A DNA stretch of 64,000 nucleotides from Crotophaga sulcirostris (Eukaryota > Chordata > Aves > Cuculiformes > Crotophagidae): contig VYZB01000336.1 in assembly GCA_013397455.1 (NCBI GenBank), positions 62,001-126,000 of the forward strand, written 5' to 3'. The position numbers were made by a program, and so were the translations under genes. Numbering within the stretch: the stretch's first letter is position 1; the number at the start of each line of letters is the position of its first letter. The notes under the pieces were generated by a model, which saw nothing but the letters and a program-made list of their open reading frames with translations, made no database searches and was not told where the DNA came from. Shown here piece by piece: positions 24,529 through 37,237 of this stretch.

Positions 24529-24827
24529 CTTTCCTATCACTCAGGAGCTTGGTAGGGGAAGAACTTTGTTCAAAATCCAGCTCTTTGTTATCGCAAGCAA
24601 TCACGTTGCATAACCCCTCACCTTCCCCTTTACTTGCTCACCCTCCTCTCAGTAATCTTCAGCTGTTCCAAGAAGCTCATGTGCTTGGCTGAGCCCTAGT
24701 TGTCCCCGTGCCAGCCTTGCTCTCTAGCTCCAAAGGTTATCTTCTGTGCCGGGCTTCCTTGAGGCCCTAAAACTGACATCAAATTGGAGGGTGGTTGGTG
24801 TGCACCTTGACTCTCAGCTATCTTGTT
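24529..24827. other. Unique noncoding stretch
   Basis: Spacer between two CR1 copies of opposite orientation; nothing recognised. Confidence 0.45.
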
Positions 24828-25318
24828 CTGCACCTGGGTTGGGGCAATCCCAAGCACAAATAAAGACTGGGCGGACAATGTATTTGGAGCAGCCCTGCAG
24901 ATAAGAACTGGGGAATGATGGTAGATGAGAATGTCAACAGGAGCTGGCAATGTGTACTTGCAGCCCAGAAAATCAACTGTATCCTGGGCTCCATGCAAAG
25001 CAGTGGGGCCAGCAGGATGAGGTGGGGGATTCTACCCCTCTTCTCCACTCTGGTGAGAAATCAGTTGGAGCCCTGTGTCCAGTTCTGGAGTCCTCAGCAC
25101 ACGGAAGGACATGGATCTGCTGGAGCAAGTCCAGAGGACAGCTGGCAAAGGTTCCCAGAGAAGTCATGACTGCCCCATTCCTGGAGGCGTTCAAAGCCAA
25201 GTTGGATGAATCATTCAGCACCCTGATCCAGTGGGAGGTGTCCCTGCCCCTGGCAGGGGCTTGGAACTGTATGATATTTAAGATCCCCTCCAATCCAAAC
25301 CATCCTATGATAATGTGA
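24828..25318 (+). mobile_element. CR1 LINE fragment with internal deletion
   Basis: Sense CR1. It starts in the RT C-terminal region ('ctgcacctgggttggggcaa', 'gtccagttctggagtcctca'). At about 25138-25142 it passes from 'gagcaagtccagagga' directly to 'ggcaaaggttcccagagaag', omitting roughly 250-300 bases expected between. It ends 'catcctatgataatgtga'. Confidence 0.9.
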
Positions 25319-26507
25319 TTTAACTGGTGAAACTTTTGGCTTTGCATCAAAGGTCTCACTCTGTTCATTTTTTCTGCAACCAGCATCATCTCTCAGGGTA
25401 GTTTGTCTGTAATGCCCCAGGAACACTGCCTGTGGCCACTCTGGCTTAGGAAAGGTCATGTTCTGAGAATAATATGAAATGGCAATCCCTTTGATGTAAC
25501 TTGATGGCCAAATTTCATTGTTAATTTTTACATGCATTATTTTTACTGAACTGCTACAGTTCCTTGATGAGCTTTCCATAAAAATAGACCTATTTATGTG
25601 TGTGTATATACATTTCTCTTTTGTGCTTTTATTCTTTCGACAGAAAATTGCAATTATGTTGCATGCACTGACATTTTTTCCCATTCTGCTTTCTTTTGCC
25701 TAATTATGGAAGAAAGAGGTGAAACAGAGCAGCTAAGAATCCTATGTCTGTTTTGAAAGTGACATGAATTGGAATGAAGAAAAGTATTAATGCACAGCTT
25801 ACCTTTAAATTGGATTTAGCGTGGCTAAATTCCAGGCAGTAAAGGGATAATCAGTGTTTTTAAGTGAGTTACCATTGCCACAGTCTTAGTAGTTAATTCC
25901 ATCACTTGGCTAACACACAGAAAGCTTCCGCTAATGGCTCTGTAAATTCTTATCGTTTTAATATTTGTGATAGTTAGTGTCATGTCATAAAGGTCTACAG
26001 ACAACTTCTCTAAAACCAGAAGCTTACTTTCAGGTCTCTCAATCTATATTTCAATGGACTTTTAAAGTTAATAGATAAAGTAAAATCTTAACTTTATCCT
26101 CAAAGTTAAGAAGTGAGACAAGTATCTTGGATAGAATAGTCACATTCAGTAATGCTTAAAATTCTCAGTGGCCTTGTATAAATGACATTTTCTCAGACTT
26201 TATATCAGTGCACTCAGGGAATAAGCAGACTGAAGCACAATGCCACACAATGCACAAGGCAGTGAAGCACAATGTGAACATTTGGATGAACTAAATGGTT
26301 GCTTTGCGATTGAACACAGTGAAGTCTAGGTTACTCTTAGCCTCTGAATATAGGTCTTCTCTATGGCATACCTATCCACAGACTTGGAAACAGGAAGCCT
26401 TCAGGGCTTGGATTCAAAAGACCCATGCTTCTATTGCCAAATGATGGTCTATGTATGTAGGAGGAGAAGTTTTGTACGTATGTCCTTTCTTCCTAAGGTA
26501 AAAGTGG
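25319..26507. other. Unique noncoding stretch
   Basis: Short GT/TA-rich bit at about 25594-25612. No gene or repeat recognised. Confidence 0.5.
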
Positions 26508-26565
26508 TGGTTGCACTTGAAGACCTTATAGGTCTTTTCCAACCTTAGCGATTCTATGATTCTCT
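26508..26565 (+). mobile_element. CR1 LINE 3' tail
   Basis: Only the last 55-60 bases: 'cttataggtcttttccaacc' followed by 'gcgattctatgattctctg'. A very strongly 5'-truncated insert. Confidence 0.8.
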
Positions 26566-29500
26566 GTAATAGACAATAAAATGATGACTGAAAATACAAG
26601 GACTGAAACCAAAAGTGCCTCTGTTTGACGACCAGAATTTGCTCTTAAAGTTTAAAATCCAAATGGAACAAATGGAAACTGGACAGACACATCTGAGGAC
26701 AGAAGTTGGCCCTACAAGCTCTACATATGGTACCACTGAAAAGCTGCTAGGCACCTTTGGGATGCAGGACAGAAGGCAGATGACTTAATAGTGCACAGCA
26801 GGCTGCCTTGCAGCACAAGGAAAGAAAATTTTGGCTGAAGCTCTTGGGGGAAACCCAATATCACTGAAACAAGAAAGAGCAGGAATCTGGGTTCACAAAT
26901 AGCAGGGGAGAGGTTCTCTCAGTGAGAAGTCCTCAGTGTGCTGAGAAACCCCCAAATCTGTCACAAGCATAACAAGGGTAAACATCTCCTGGTGTGCTTC
27001 CCAGCTACTTCAGTTAGCTTCACCTGCAGCCTGAACACACCCAGGCTGTGCCACCAGCACCCAGAGCTCCAATTTCAAGGCTGCTTGGTAAAGCTGGGGT
27101 CAACCTGAACACGTTCAGGGAACCAAGCGCTGCACAGCTGCTTGTGGGATCTTGGGGAAGGCTTGCCCCTGCTTTCAGAGAAGACAGCAAGACTTCTTTA
27201 CTAGATGAATGAATTTATGGTTTCCAAGCAATAATCAAGCAGTGAATGTAAATGAAACCAAGAGCTGAAGCAGAAGTATCTGTTGTGTTTGACACACCTT
27301 CAGTGTTCTTAGTGGGAAACACAAGGGCTCTGTAAAGGAAACTCTGCTAGTGGTGGGGTTTTGTGAAGGTAGGCTTTTTTTCTGGAAACTGTAGAAGCAA
27401 GCTGGAAGTGCTTCTCGTCACAATGGTTGGGAAAGTGCTTTGGATCTTGATTCCTGGATGTTTCCTGCTTCATAGTCTCATTTATTAGGTGACTGACTTT
27501 GATGTCAGGAAATTCAGAAAAACAGAAGTGGATGCATGTTTTAATTTAAATTACTGAGCAACGGTTATTTTTTCCCTGGTCGTACTATTTTGAAAGGGCT
27601 CCCAAGAAAAGGCTTGATCTCTTTTAAAAGGTAGAAGAGGAATCTCTCACCAACACAGTTTAAAGCAGCTGTGAAGTGCTCTGGTCAAGGAAAAGCATTT
27701 GTATATTCCTGGGTTTGGATTTTTTTCAGCTGTGAAAGAAGGGAAATGTTTCAGGTTAAAGTACAATCTTACATTTTCTGTTTTAAAAGCATTATATTGA
27801 AACAAGTGCCCAGCCAGATCTGCCAGAGGTATTCAATGTTTTAGATAAGGAGGACATGATTATTTTGTGAGCAAATTTTTTTGGCAGATCTTCTACTTCA
27901 ACAGAGCTGTGGTTGGTGGAAGATACAGCAGGTTTGGAAGAAGAGAATTGAGACAAATGTGGCTGTAAGAGAAGGCTATTTAGAATAGAATAGAATAGAG
28001 ATTTAGAACAATCTAGATCTAGCCTGAAGAAAATCCTAATTGTCAGGTAGCAGGTGGTAGGAATTAGTGATGAACCACAAGTAAGTGCAATTTCTTCTTC
28101 TTTCTGAAATGGCCAGAAAAAAAGAAAGCAGGTGACCAGGTGCTCTGTGCTCCTGAGCAGAAACAGTGGATTTAAGGAAGGTTTGTAGTCAATATTACAT
28201 GACCTGACTGCTCCTGCTAATTTTTCTTCTTACCCTTTGTCATGTCTATTTAGCTTTTGATCATTATGTGTCAGGGATTGTCTGTGAATAGGGACTGGCT
28301 TTTCTGCTGAGTAGATCAGTAATATAATAACTTATTTTCTGAGCAGATGTGTGCATAGGAGAGGTTTCTGTTTTTTTCAATAGCACTGTGTCTCCTGGAT
28401 CAAATTCTTTACTGACTATTAACCTCTGACTGAGGCTTTTCTTGGTTTAATGTGGGCAATTTATAATATTTTTCTATTCCGCCAAATTCAGTTCCAGGGA
28501 ATGTACATCTTAACAAAAAAATGAGAGAAAGGACAGAAAGACCAATAGATGGATTGTGTTCCGATAATCCTTGTTCCCTTAAAAAATACATTAAAAACAT
28601 ACAAAAGGATGAAATAATCTTCAGCTGAACCTTTTCTACCAATTTCATTATTATACTGACAGCACTTGAAACTGGAGATCGTGGCCAGCTGTCCAGGATT
28701 CCGTACAGCACCTTGCTATGAAATCGCTGCACCTTCCCGAGGTTTGCCAAGGCTTCATATGAACATGTGCAAATTGATTAAGTAAGAGTTAATCCTAAAT
28801 ATCTTACGTGAATTTGTGGAAATCTTAAAAGTTCTTTGGTACTTTGTAGAATGAGTGAGTCTTGGAGAAAATTTGTTAGGACAACAAAAGGTCCTTTCTT
28901 TTCTTCGGTATGCACAGGTACCCCATGACACGTTGTGGACCTATGACTTAGAAAACCTCTTCACTTCTGCACCTCCTAACTCCCACCGCCTCACACATCT
29001 CTTCTCCAGCAGTTCCAGGTCAGCTGTATGTGTCCCAGAGAAGTCCTTGCCCATGTGTCCCAGGAAGTCCTTCAAAACGGGTAAAAGTGGCAGCAGACAT
29101 ACCCATGTATTCCTTACATTGCCCTTTTCTGCCCAATTGTCACTCAACTGGCTCATCCCCCTTGGCTTTTTTTAGTAGGTTTCCCAACCAATACTGCAAA
29201 TGTGCCAGTCGCTGTGATGCCGATGCTGGTTTGCCACAGGATGGACTAGATGCAGCAAGCATTTTTTAAAAGCTTTAGAACTACTCACCTTTGGGGCAGT
29301 AAAGAATTTAAATTGCCAATGGCTGTGCACTTGGGAATGTGTTGTTAACTGACCCTTCGTTCAGCTAGCCTTTGGACAGCTCTGGTTTTAATTTATTCTC
29401 AACACTCCCATGCTGTTGTGAGGTTCAACTGGGATGCCTCTGGAGAAGTCACACCAGTATTTTATCCAGAGCTGTTGGTAGGAATGGTTGTCTCACTGGG

Positions 29501-30474
29501 AGTAATTATGGAAGTCATGATACCTCCCTGCTGGAAGATGTCCTTTCCTGCGTGGGAAAGACCAGGTTTCTCCGAGTACTTTGAAACAGAAGGTCACCTC
29601 TAAGGACATGGATATTTATTTCCTGCTGTTTTGCATGCTCCCACAGGAGAGGGCAATTACATTTTCAATAAATAGGAAATTATGTTCTTCAGTGTTTTTA
29701 TAAACAGCCATTTCACCAGTTCTGTCTACCAGAATTGCAGTTGGAAGCAGAATTTAGATAATTCACAAGGAACCACCTAGCAAGAGTTTCTCAAAGATTG
29801 TATGAAATGTAGAATGGACCCAAAAAGACAGAGGTGAAATCAAACCAGAAGGTAAATGGGTATATTTCAGCAAACACTGTTCCAGAAATTGGTGATCTGA
29901 TTTTCAGGTGGACAAGATGTTTGTATCTCTCCAGGTGATGTCCAGCGACATTATCTCCCTTGCCTGGTTGGGGTATCTTCATGACGTTACTTTCCTCTAG
30001 ACTCCTTGGGTCACAAGGATTCACCATTGGACATCAAACACATGAAACCCATTGTGAATCTACTGAGCAACTTCAGGTGCACACAGCAGCTGTCCTTCCT
30101 TGCAGCTTGGCAGCACGGCAGATGTGCCTTGCGAACAATCTGGCTTCATATTGTAAGTTTTCTTGGCACTTACTGGCATGTAAATTGTGCCCCATGGCTC
30201 ATTCGATCTCAAGAAAATACTTGCCTGAAAGCCACCTTTTCTCATTCAAACGGGTTTATGAATGTTGTTAGATTTGACACAGAGCTCAAAGTAGGTCAGA
30301 AATAGCTGTGACTGTGTCATCTACCAGGAGAGACAGAGAGGAGAGGCTGGTTGGTAGGAGGATGAGTAAGGTGGTTGCAGGCAAATTTATCAGATATGGT
30401 AAAGGATTCCCATGTGGAAAACATCAGTTCCAACTTCCATAAACAGACTGCATAAGCAGTTACATCCTATGAAA
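26566..30474. other. Unique noncoding stretch
   Basis: Nearly 4 kb without recognisable repeat. An (AGAAT)3 micro-repeat lies at about 27983-27997. ORFs of up to 113 codons show no domain. Confidence 0.5.
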
Positions 30475-30571
30475 CCTTTTCCACTGGAAGGTGTCCTTGC
30501 CCATGGCAGGGGGTTGGAACTGGATGAGCTTTAAGGTCCCTTCTAACTCAAACTGTTCTATGATTCTATGC
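30475..30571 (+). mobile_element. CR1 LINE 3' tail
   Basis: 'ttccactggaaggtgtcctt', 'gcccatggcagggggttgga', 'gagctttaaggtcccttcta' and 'ttctatgattctatgc'. It is a 5'-truncated sense copy of about 100 bases. Confidence 0.88.
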
Positions 30572-31245
30572 ATGGGAGTAAATGGTTCCTCTTGAGACAG
30601 AGTCATGGGACCTAGGAGACTCTGGAATGAAATTCTAGAGGCTGTGAGATGTACAGTTTCCTTGGACACAGATACGGAAGGAGGGACTGTGCTATCAGCC
30701 TTCAACTGTTTTGTATGACAAAATCAACACCAATAAGCTGTTTATCTGACAAAAACAAATGTGTGAAAGCCACTGATCTATTTGAATTTGCCATGGTGTC
30801 TTTTGTGGTACATCATCTGATGCACATTCATTAAACTCTTGGTTGTTAGTAAGTTCTTCTGAAAAAAGATTGTAATTACTTTTCTTCAGGTGTTCATTGG
30901 AATATTGTACATAAAAATGAAGTAATGCCTGAGGTGTAATGGGTTGCTAGCATCATAATCCCAAGGAATAACAAGAGACATGTGAGTCTGTAACAAGAAC
31001 CTGGTTAGGTTTAATTCAGGGTTTCAGGTACCACTGGAGCCCATGAAAATTTCATCCCCTTTAATGAGTGTGCAGGAGGGTTATTACTCGAGAAGAGCCT
31101 TTAGTGAATCGATTGTGAAAGTGTTGCAATTTTGCAAAGATTTGCAAGTGAGTGCAACGCGGTTGAAACTTTCTTGGAATTGTCTGCAATCTTCATGGAG
31201 AGGTGCCATAACCTGGAAATTCTTCTCAATACTGTTCAAATGGCT
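30572..31245. other. Unique noncoding stretch
   Basis: Nothing recognised. Confidence 0.5.
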
Positions 31246-31370
31246 GCCTTCTCTGGAAGTGCTCCAGCACCTCAAGGTCTTTCTTGGAGTGAAGGGTTCA
31301 AAACTGAACCCAGGACTTGAGGTGTGGCCTCACCTGTGTTGAGTACAGGGAGACAATCCCTTCCTTAGTC
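31246..31370 (-). mobile_element. CR1 LINE fragment
   Basis: Reverse-complement CR1 from the RT C-terminal part: 'ccttctctggaagtgctcca', 'gtctttcttggagtgaaggg', 'gaggtgtggcctcacctgtg'. The 3' end of the element is absent, so this is an internal piece. Confidence 0.85.
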
Positions 31371-31843
31371 AAAGTCCTTCTTAGGTCATTCTTAAGATAA
31401 TGTTAAACACTACGTCTACACCTGGCTGCTAACAGAAGAGACCTTTATCATTTGGATTAAAGCTTTTTTCAAACGAACACTACGTTTTACCACCATTGTT
31501 AAACTACAGAGTCTTAGCCACAGGTCAGCTGTAGGTTATTTTCATGATTTCTTCATTAAAACGCTGGAAAGTGATCAGAGAGGGGGTTAAAGTTCAATAG
31601 GGCACAATCTTATATTGCAAATGGCCATAACCAGCCTTGATGCCCATCTGTCCTCTTTGCTCTACTGGTTGAATGATGCTCTGAAGTATAATATCACAGA
31701 GGATCTGGACCTTTCTGGCAGCCTGGAAGGCAGGAGAAGGGCTGTGTGCACCAACCACTGCTACCAGAAGGGCCAGGCAGCAGCTGGAGTATTCAGCTGC
31801 TTTATTGGAGAAATGTTCCTTCAGTATTGCCTATTGAGTTCCA
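31371..31843. other. Unique noncoding stretch
   Basis: Spacer between two CR1 pieces of opposite orientation; nothing else recognised. Confidence 0.45.
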
Positions 31844-32140
31844 GTGGTCCAAGTGGCCAAGAAGGCCAACAGCATCCTGGCTCAGATCAGCCACGGTGTG
31901 GCCTGCAGTAGTAGGGAAGCAATCATCCCCCTGGACATGGCACTGGTGAGGCCACACCTGGAATCCTGAGTTCAGTTTCCAGCTTCCCAGGGCAGTTGTA
32001 CAGTCACCATCTCTGGAGGGGTTCAAAAAACCTGTAGATGTGACACTCAAGGACATGGGTTAGTAAGTAAGGTGGTGTTGGGCTGACGGTTGGACTGGAT
32101 GAACTTACAGGTCTTTTCCAACCTTAGGGATGCTATAATT
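31844..32140 (+). mobile_element. CR1 LINE fragment with internal deletion
   Basis: Sense CR1: 'aagtggccaagaaggccaac', 'gtgaggccacacctggaatc', 'gagttcagttt'. Near 31980 it jumps to 'cttcccagggcagttgtac' and the 3' end, 'gttggactggatgaacttac', 'aggtcttttccaacc'. More than 250 expected bases are missing at the join. Confidence 0.88.
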
Positions 32141-34510
32141 TTAAATGCATTCAAACAGAAAGGCAGGACTGGGATTGAGGTTCCTACAGCAGAAGGAATG
32201 CGTTCCCCTTCCTTTTAGCTAATGCATTCTCACAGATGGAATGTGTGGACCATGTCACCACTGTTTCAAACATTGACCTGTTGTACCCAGGAGATTTCTT
32301 TTTTTTCTGCCTTCTCCAAATGGTTCTTTCTCCTGTTTTCCAAGATTTAGTTATGTGTTTTAAGCCTCCCTGATTCCTGCACTTCAACATGTCCTGCATG
32401 GCTGGGCATTGCCATAGCTCTAGAAAAGGCCGTTGCAGTCATGGAATGTAAGAATTTGCCAGAGGGCTCAGATTTTCTCCTGAACTGTGGTACTTTCTGG
32501 ATGTGTTGCCAGTGAGCAATTACATTACCCATTAAACACAGAACTGCTTGTCAGGCAGTATTATCATCTGAGGTTTGAATTAGTCCAGCTTTATTTTTTC
32601 ATGTACCGTGGTGTGTAGTCAATTGTGGTTCCACTGCATTCTAGCAGGATTTAGTCCCTTGGACAGCATATAGTTAGAATTTGAAAGCCTACAGGTCTCT
32701 TGCTAGTTTTACTGGTGAAAGTGGAATCTGTTTTTATGTATAAATAAAGAGCAATTTGTTATCTCAAGACATTTTAGGCCTCAAGGAAAATCTTTGACTA
32801 TATTGTTCTGCTCAGTACAACAGGTATTATAATGGATTCCCATGGAGAAAAGGGCTTGGGTGATAACATTCAAAAGAAACTGATTTGAAAATCCACATGA
32901 TTTATAAAATATCTCTTGCTAAAGCACAAGAGAAGAGTAATGAAAGCATAATAGTAATTATATGAAATCTATACAAGGGATTCATGCTGATGGCATTTTG
33001 CAACAAAAATGGATTGATAAAAGGGCAAATGAGACAAAGGAATATAATTTTAAAAGACAGTATTGGGGGAACCTGGGTGTACTTGAGAGGCTGGTGTTGA
33101 CTGAAATGAAAGGTCAATACTTGTTTTTGTCTGGAGCTGGCAAACTGCTGAGCCGAGCCATCAGAATTGCTCTGGTTTCCCTTGGAGAGTCTGCTGTGGG
33201 CAAGTAAAATCAAGTAAGGTTTGCTAGGAACAGAACTGCTGCTCAACAGGAGAGAAGAAAAACTGTGTTTGGGTAGATGGATAGGTTTCAGATGCTCTTT
33301 TCTGCTGGTGATATTGTTCAATTTCTACCACTTGCAGTTTTGTAGTGACCTCGATAGCTGTTTTTCTTTTTTTCTTTTCCTAATCTTTAGGTGTAGCTAG
33401 GAAATTAGAAAATATGTCAGAGAGCCCAGAGCATTCAAGCTGTGGCTCAGGAAAATTTAAGTCCAATAGTATTTCTAAATGCTCTCGTCTCAATTATTTT
33501 ATTAAATATTGTTTGAAAAGCTATTATAAAGTGGCTGTGCACATCTCTTTTATTTTGCAATGTGCACAGAGTGACAAACTAACAGACTAACGTTTATGCC
33601 CTGGTATTTCTTCATGCATATCTCTAATACCTCCACTTTTATTTTGCTTTAATGACAACAGCCTAGATATGTTATTTTGTTTTATCAGAGCTGTTTTAAT
33701 CCAGAAAATAAAGCAACACACTTAAGTAAGCACAAAATTGCAGCTGCTCTTAAGTACTCTGAATAATATATTTTAACTATTTATTTTTAATGCTATACTG
33801 TGGTATCAATACAGTATTGATATTGTGGTATCAATAAAGTAATTTCAAAACATGTTATTTTCACTTGTGTAACTTCAGAATATAACTGGGTATTTTTCAA
33901 ATACAAAGTTTTCTATTTTGCCTCATGAGGTTTTTTTTTCTGTGTTGAAAATATTCGCCTTTTTTCCCCCCTCCCCTTTCTAAATCACTGCATTGCAAGG
34001 AGGAAAAAAGAAGGAGTTTCAGTAAAGAAGTCTAGCTAAATCAACACCTTGGACACAGCTACTTTGTAGCAACGCTGTAAAAATGTAAATGATACTTGGT
34101 GCTGTCTGTAAATGGCAATTAATTTTGCCCTTGGACAAGTTTTATGCCAGGGCATGTGAACCGCCTTTGGAAGGACCCGCACATGTGTATTAACATTACA
34201 GGGGGCTAAGGTGCTGAGCTGGGGCTAAGATAACTAATAATCCTGTGTCAGAATTAGGACAGATAATTCCCTCATTTAAATTTCCAAAGCACACCTTACT
34301 CTGCCATGGTGGTTCAACACACAGTGTGAGAACAGGGACGAAATCAGCCCGGACCTAGTTATAACCTCAAAACTCCTTGTACCCTTTGGACCATTTGCAA
34401 CAAAGGCTGGGGCTGGAGCCATGTCCAGTAAAGCCAGAGGTGTATTTCCATCTCATTCAGTAGTGTGAGGAATCCAGCCCTCCCCCTCAGGCATTCAGAG
34501 AGAGGGCAGG
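32141..34510. other. AT-rich unique noncoding stretch
   Basis: No gene recognised. At about 33808-33826 there is a perfect 8-base-arm inverted repeat (tatcaata-cag-tattgata), followed by a repeat of 'ttgtggtatcaata'. A pyrimidine-rich run lies at 33950-33980. Confidence 0.5.
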
Positions 34511-35084
34511 ATCATAGCATCATAGAATCATTGGATCATTTGGTTGGAAAAAACCTTTGAGATCATTGAGTCCAACCGTACCTGTCCACTATTAAACCAG
34601 ATCCCTGAACACCTCGTCTGCCTGTCTTTTAAACACCTTCAGGGATGGTGACTGCACCATGCCCTGGGTAGCCTCTGCCAGTGTCTGAGAACCCTTTCAG
34701 TGAAGAAATTTTTCCTGATGTCAATCTGAACCAGTTCTGGTGCAACTTGAGGCCATTTCCTCTCATCCTATCACATGTCACTTGGGAGAAGAGAGCAACA
34801 CCCACCTCACCAGAACCTCATTTCTGGGACTTGTAAGCAGTGACAAGTTCTCCCCTCAGCTTCCTTTTCTCCAGACTAAACAACCCCAATTCCCTCAGTT
34901 GGCTCTAATGACCCCTGTTCTCCAGCCCCTTACCCACTCCGTTTCCTTCTCTGGATGCATTCCAGACCCTCAATGTCCTTCTTGGAGTGAGGGGCTCAAA
35001 ACTGAACCCAGGATTCAAGATTTGGCCTCACCAGTGTTGAGTACAGGGGCACAATCACTTTCCTGGTCCTGCTGGCCATGCTGG
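34511..35084 (-). mobile_element. CR1 LINE 3' fragment, about 570 bases
   Basis: Reverse-complement CR1 with tail: 'catagcatcatagaatcatt', 'tggttggaaaaaacctttga', 'gtgactgcaccatgccctgg', 'ctccagactaaacaacccca', 'gtccttcttggagtgagggg', ending 'cctggtcctgctggccatgc'. It reaches into the end of the ORF2 coding part. The 117-codon ORF is a product of this repeat. Confidence 0.93.
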
Positions 35085-37051
35085 ATGAAATGATGGAGTT
35101 TGTCCTTTGTGTATCAGATGTGGTGCTGTGATGAGTAGGCGTGTGGGTTTTATCCGTTTGCTTCTGAAACACAATAACTGTAAGTCATTGCCATGCTGAT
35201 GTTTCATACATCATGAATTGGCAAATAAATAACTGCCGGTTGGTGAACGCTGCTCCCTGGCAGATACAGATTCCTGACACTAAAACATTAATGGCTTGAA
35301 TAACTTTTTCAAATGCCATTCTGTAGAAGGTGCACAAATGAGGCTCATGGTCACTTTTTGTCACCTAACATGGGTCCTGAAAGCTTCAGTAAATGACACT
35401 GCCGAAATAGAAAACCCAATTAGCTATCCTACCTCGCCACTGAGCCTGCTGTAGGCTATTGAGGAATGAGTCCAGGCTCACTTATCTTTCTTAAACCACA
35501 ATCAGCACAACCATGTGGTCAAAACGAAGCCTCTAATTTCACTTTCTATCTTTAGTACGTATTTATTTGTGTGTAGTTGAATTTTTCCTGCATTCTGATT
35601 TCATTATAGTGAAGTGATTGATACCAAGTGGAGTGTGTTGGGTACGACATGACTGCTGGTGCAGCATGTGATAACGTGTGTCTGGGAGGGATGGTTCATA
35701 CAGCTTTCATAGCAGGCAGAGCTTTTCGTTTCCATGTTTGATTCGAATCTCTGACATGAAGTGAATTAGGGGGATCAGTCTACCCTGTATCCTGGTAGAC
35801 CTGTGTCCTTCACAAAGCATATTATTACTCTTGCTCCCAATTTTCACCTTTGTTGCAAACTCAGCCTGCAGTCCCAGAGCCTGAACAGACGTCAAAAGAC
35901 AAAATGAGCTTCCAACTTACCCCCCAAGCTGTGGCCTTGGCCACTCAGAATCAAACAACATCAGGAACAGAATAAAGGAAAGCTTTGATTGCTGTTGTCT
36001 TGGGAGGAAGCCAAAGTATAGGTTTAATTTCCAGGAACTACTGATTCAATAATTACAACCATTGAAACTAATAATAAGTTGCACTCCAATGTAACTGTTT
36101 TGGTTTAAAATTTCCCAGGACCTCACTTCGGAAGCCAGCATCATGACCTCATTTTACTATTTGCAATTATATCTGCAGTTTTACAATTTGTGGGAAAAAG
36201 CAAAGCAAACATGTAACAAAACATTGTTGCAAGGGTGCAGTGCAGACGTGAATGCATCCATCGACCTCTGAGCCCTGGCCCAGCACTTTGTGCACTGGCT
36301 GTACTGCAAAATATCCAGCAGTTTGGCTTTACAGGTTGTCCATGATAACGAACGTTCAGTTCTCATGAGAAGATATCCATTGCAAGATGTAAGTAGACTC
36401 TCGCCTTCCATATCCTTTGTATTGTGTCAGAATCTTTTATTTCAGGCTTTTTGGAGGCAGACCTGTTGCATGACGTATATTTATATATGTCTGTTATAAT
36501 CACATCTGTCAGTGATAACTTTTACACAGCTGCATTCAGATACAACTAACTGAAGAGCTAAGATTTAAATTTTTTCTGCTGAAACTACTAGTGAAACATC
36601 TCAGTACATTGGTACAGCTGGCCCTTAATTGCCAGCGCTCAATTCAGGTAACAAAAGCCTACTGTTTCGTCAGAGCCATCTGCAGATTCATAATTTCCAA
36701 GCCACGAGTTCGCGCTCCTCCAATTTCATAATTCTGTCATCTGTTACAGTCCACGAGACTCTGGTTTCTGGCTGTCAGCACTATGGAAATCTACAAGTTT
36801 CTGTGCAGAACTCTGAATGGCTGTGGTTTCATTCAGAGGGTTCACTCTAACCTTCTCCGGAGCCCTGGGCTTTAGCACAATCGCGAAAAAGTCAGATTTG
36901 CATCGTGCAGTGAAAAGAGGCAGAGAGATTTGTGCTGCTTTGGTTATACAGGCTCCTAGAAACTAACTTAATACCTTCTGGAAACAAAAATTAACCATAA
37001 GCGATGTTCAGATCATCCTAAGGGATTGAGGTCCCAGTAGCCTGGATGCGG
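35085..37051. other. Unique noncoding stretch
   Basis: No gene, RNA or repeat recognised. Confidence 0.5.
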
Positions 37052-37193
37052 AACTGGGATTGAGGTTGCTCATTTACTGTGTGAATCGGGCAGGTCACTT
37101 AATCTCCCTGTGCCTCACTTTTCCCTTTCATAAATCACAGGAAATTTGAGAGGGGTTATTTCCAAAGTGCTGTGAGATTTAGAGTTGAAAAAT
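37052..37193 (+). repeat. MIR-type SINE
   Basis: It follows the amniote MIR order: 'tactgtgtgaatcgggcagg', 'tcacttaatctccctgtgcc', 'tcacttttccctttcataaa', then the 3' words 'aaagtgctgtgagattta'. The tRNA-derived head is mostly missing. MIR copies are old and short in birds, which fits the divergence. Confidence 0.72.
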
Positions 37194-37237
37194 AGTAACA
37201 TTCAATGTGCCTAAAAATATATAATTGTAACATAATC

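Noticed and set aside
24087..24692. 201-codon ORF
   Set aside because: Most of it is the reverse complement of a CR1 3' region at 24171-24528.
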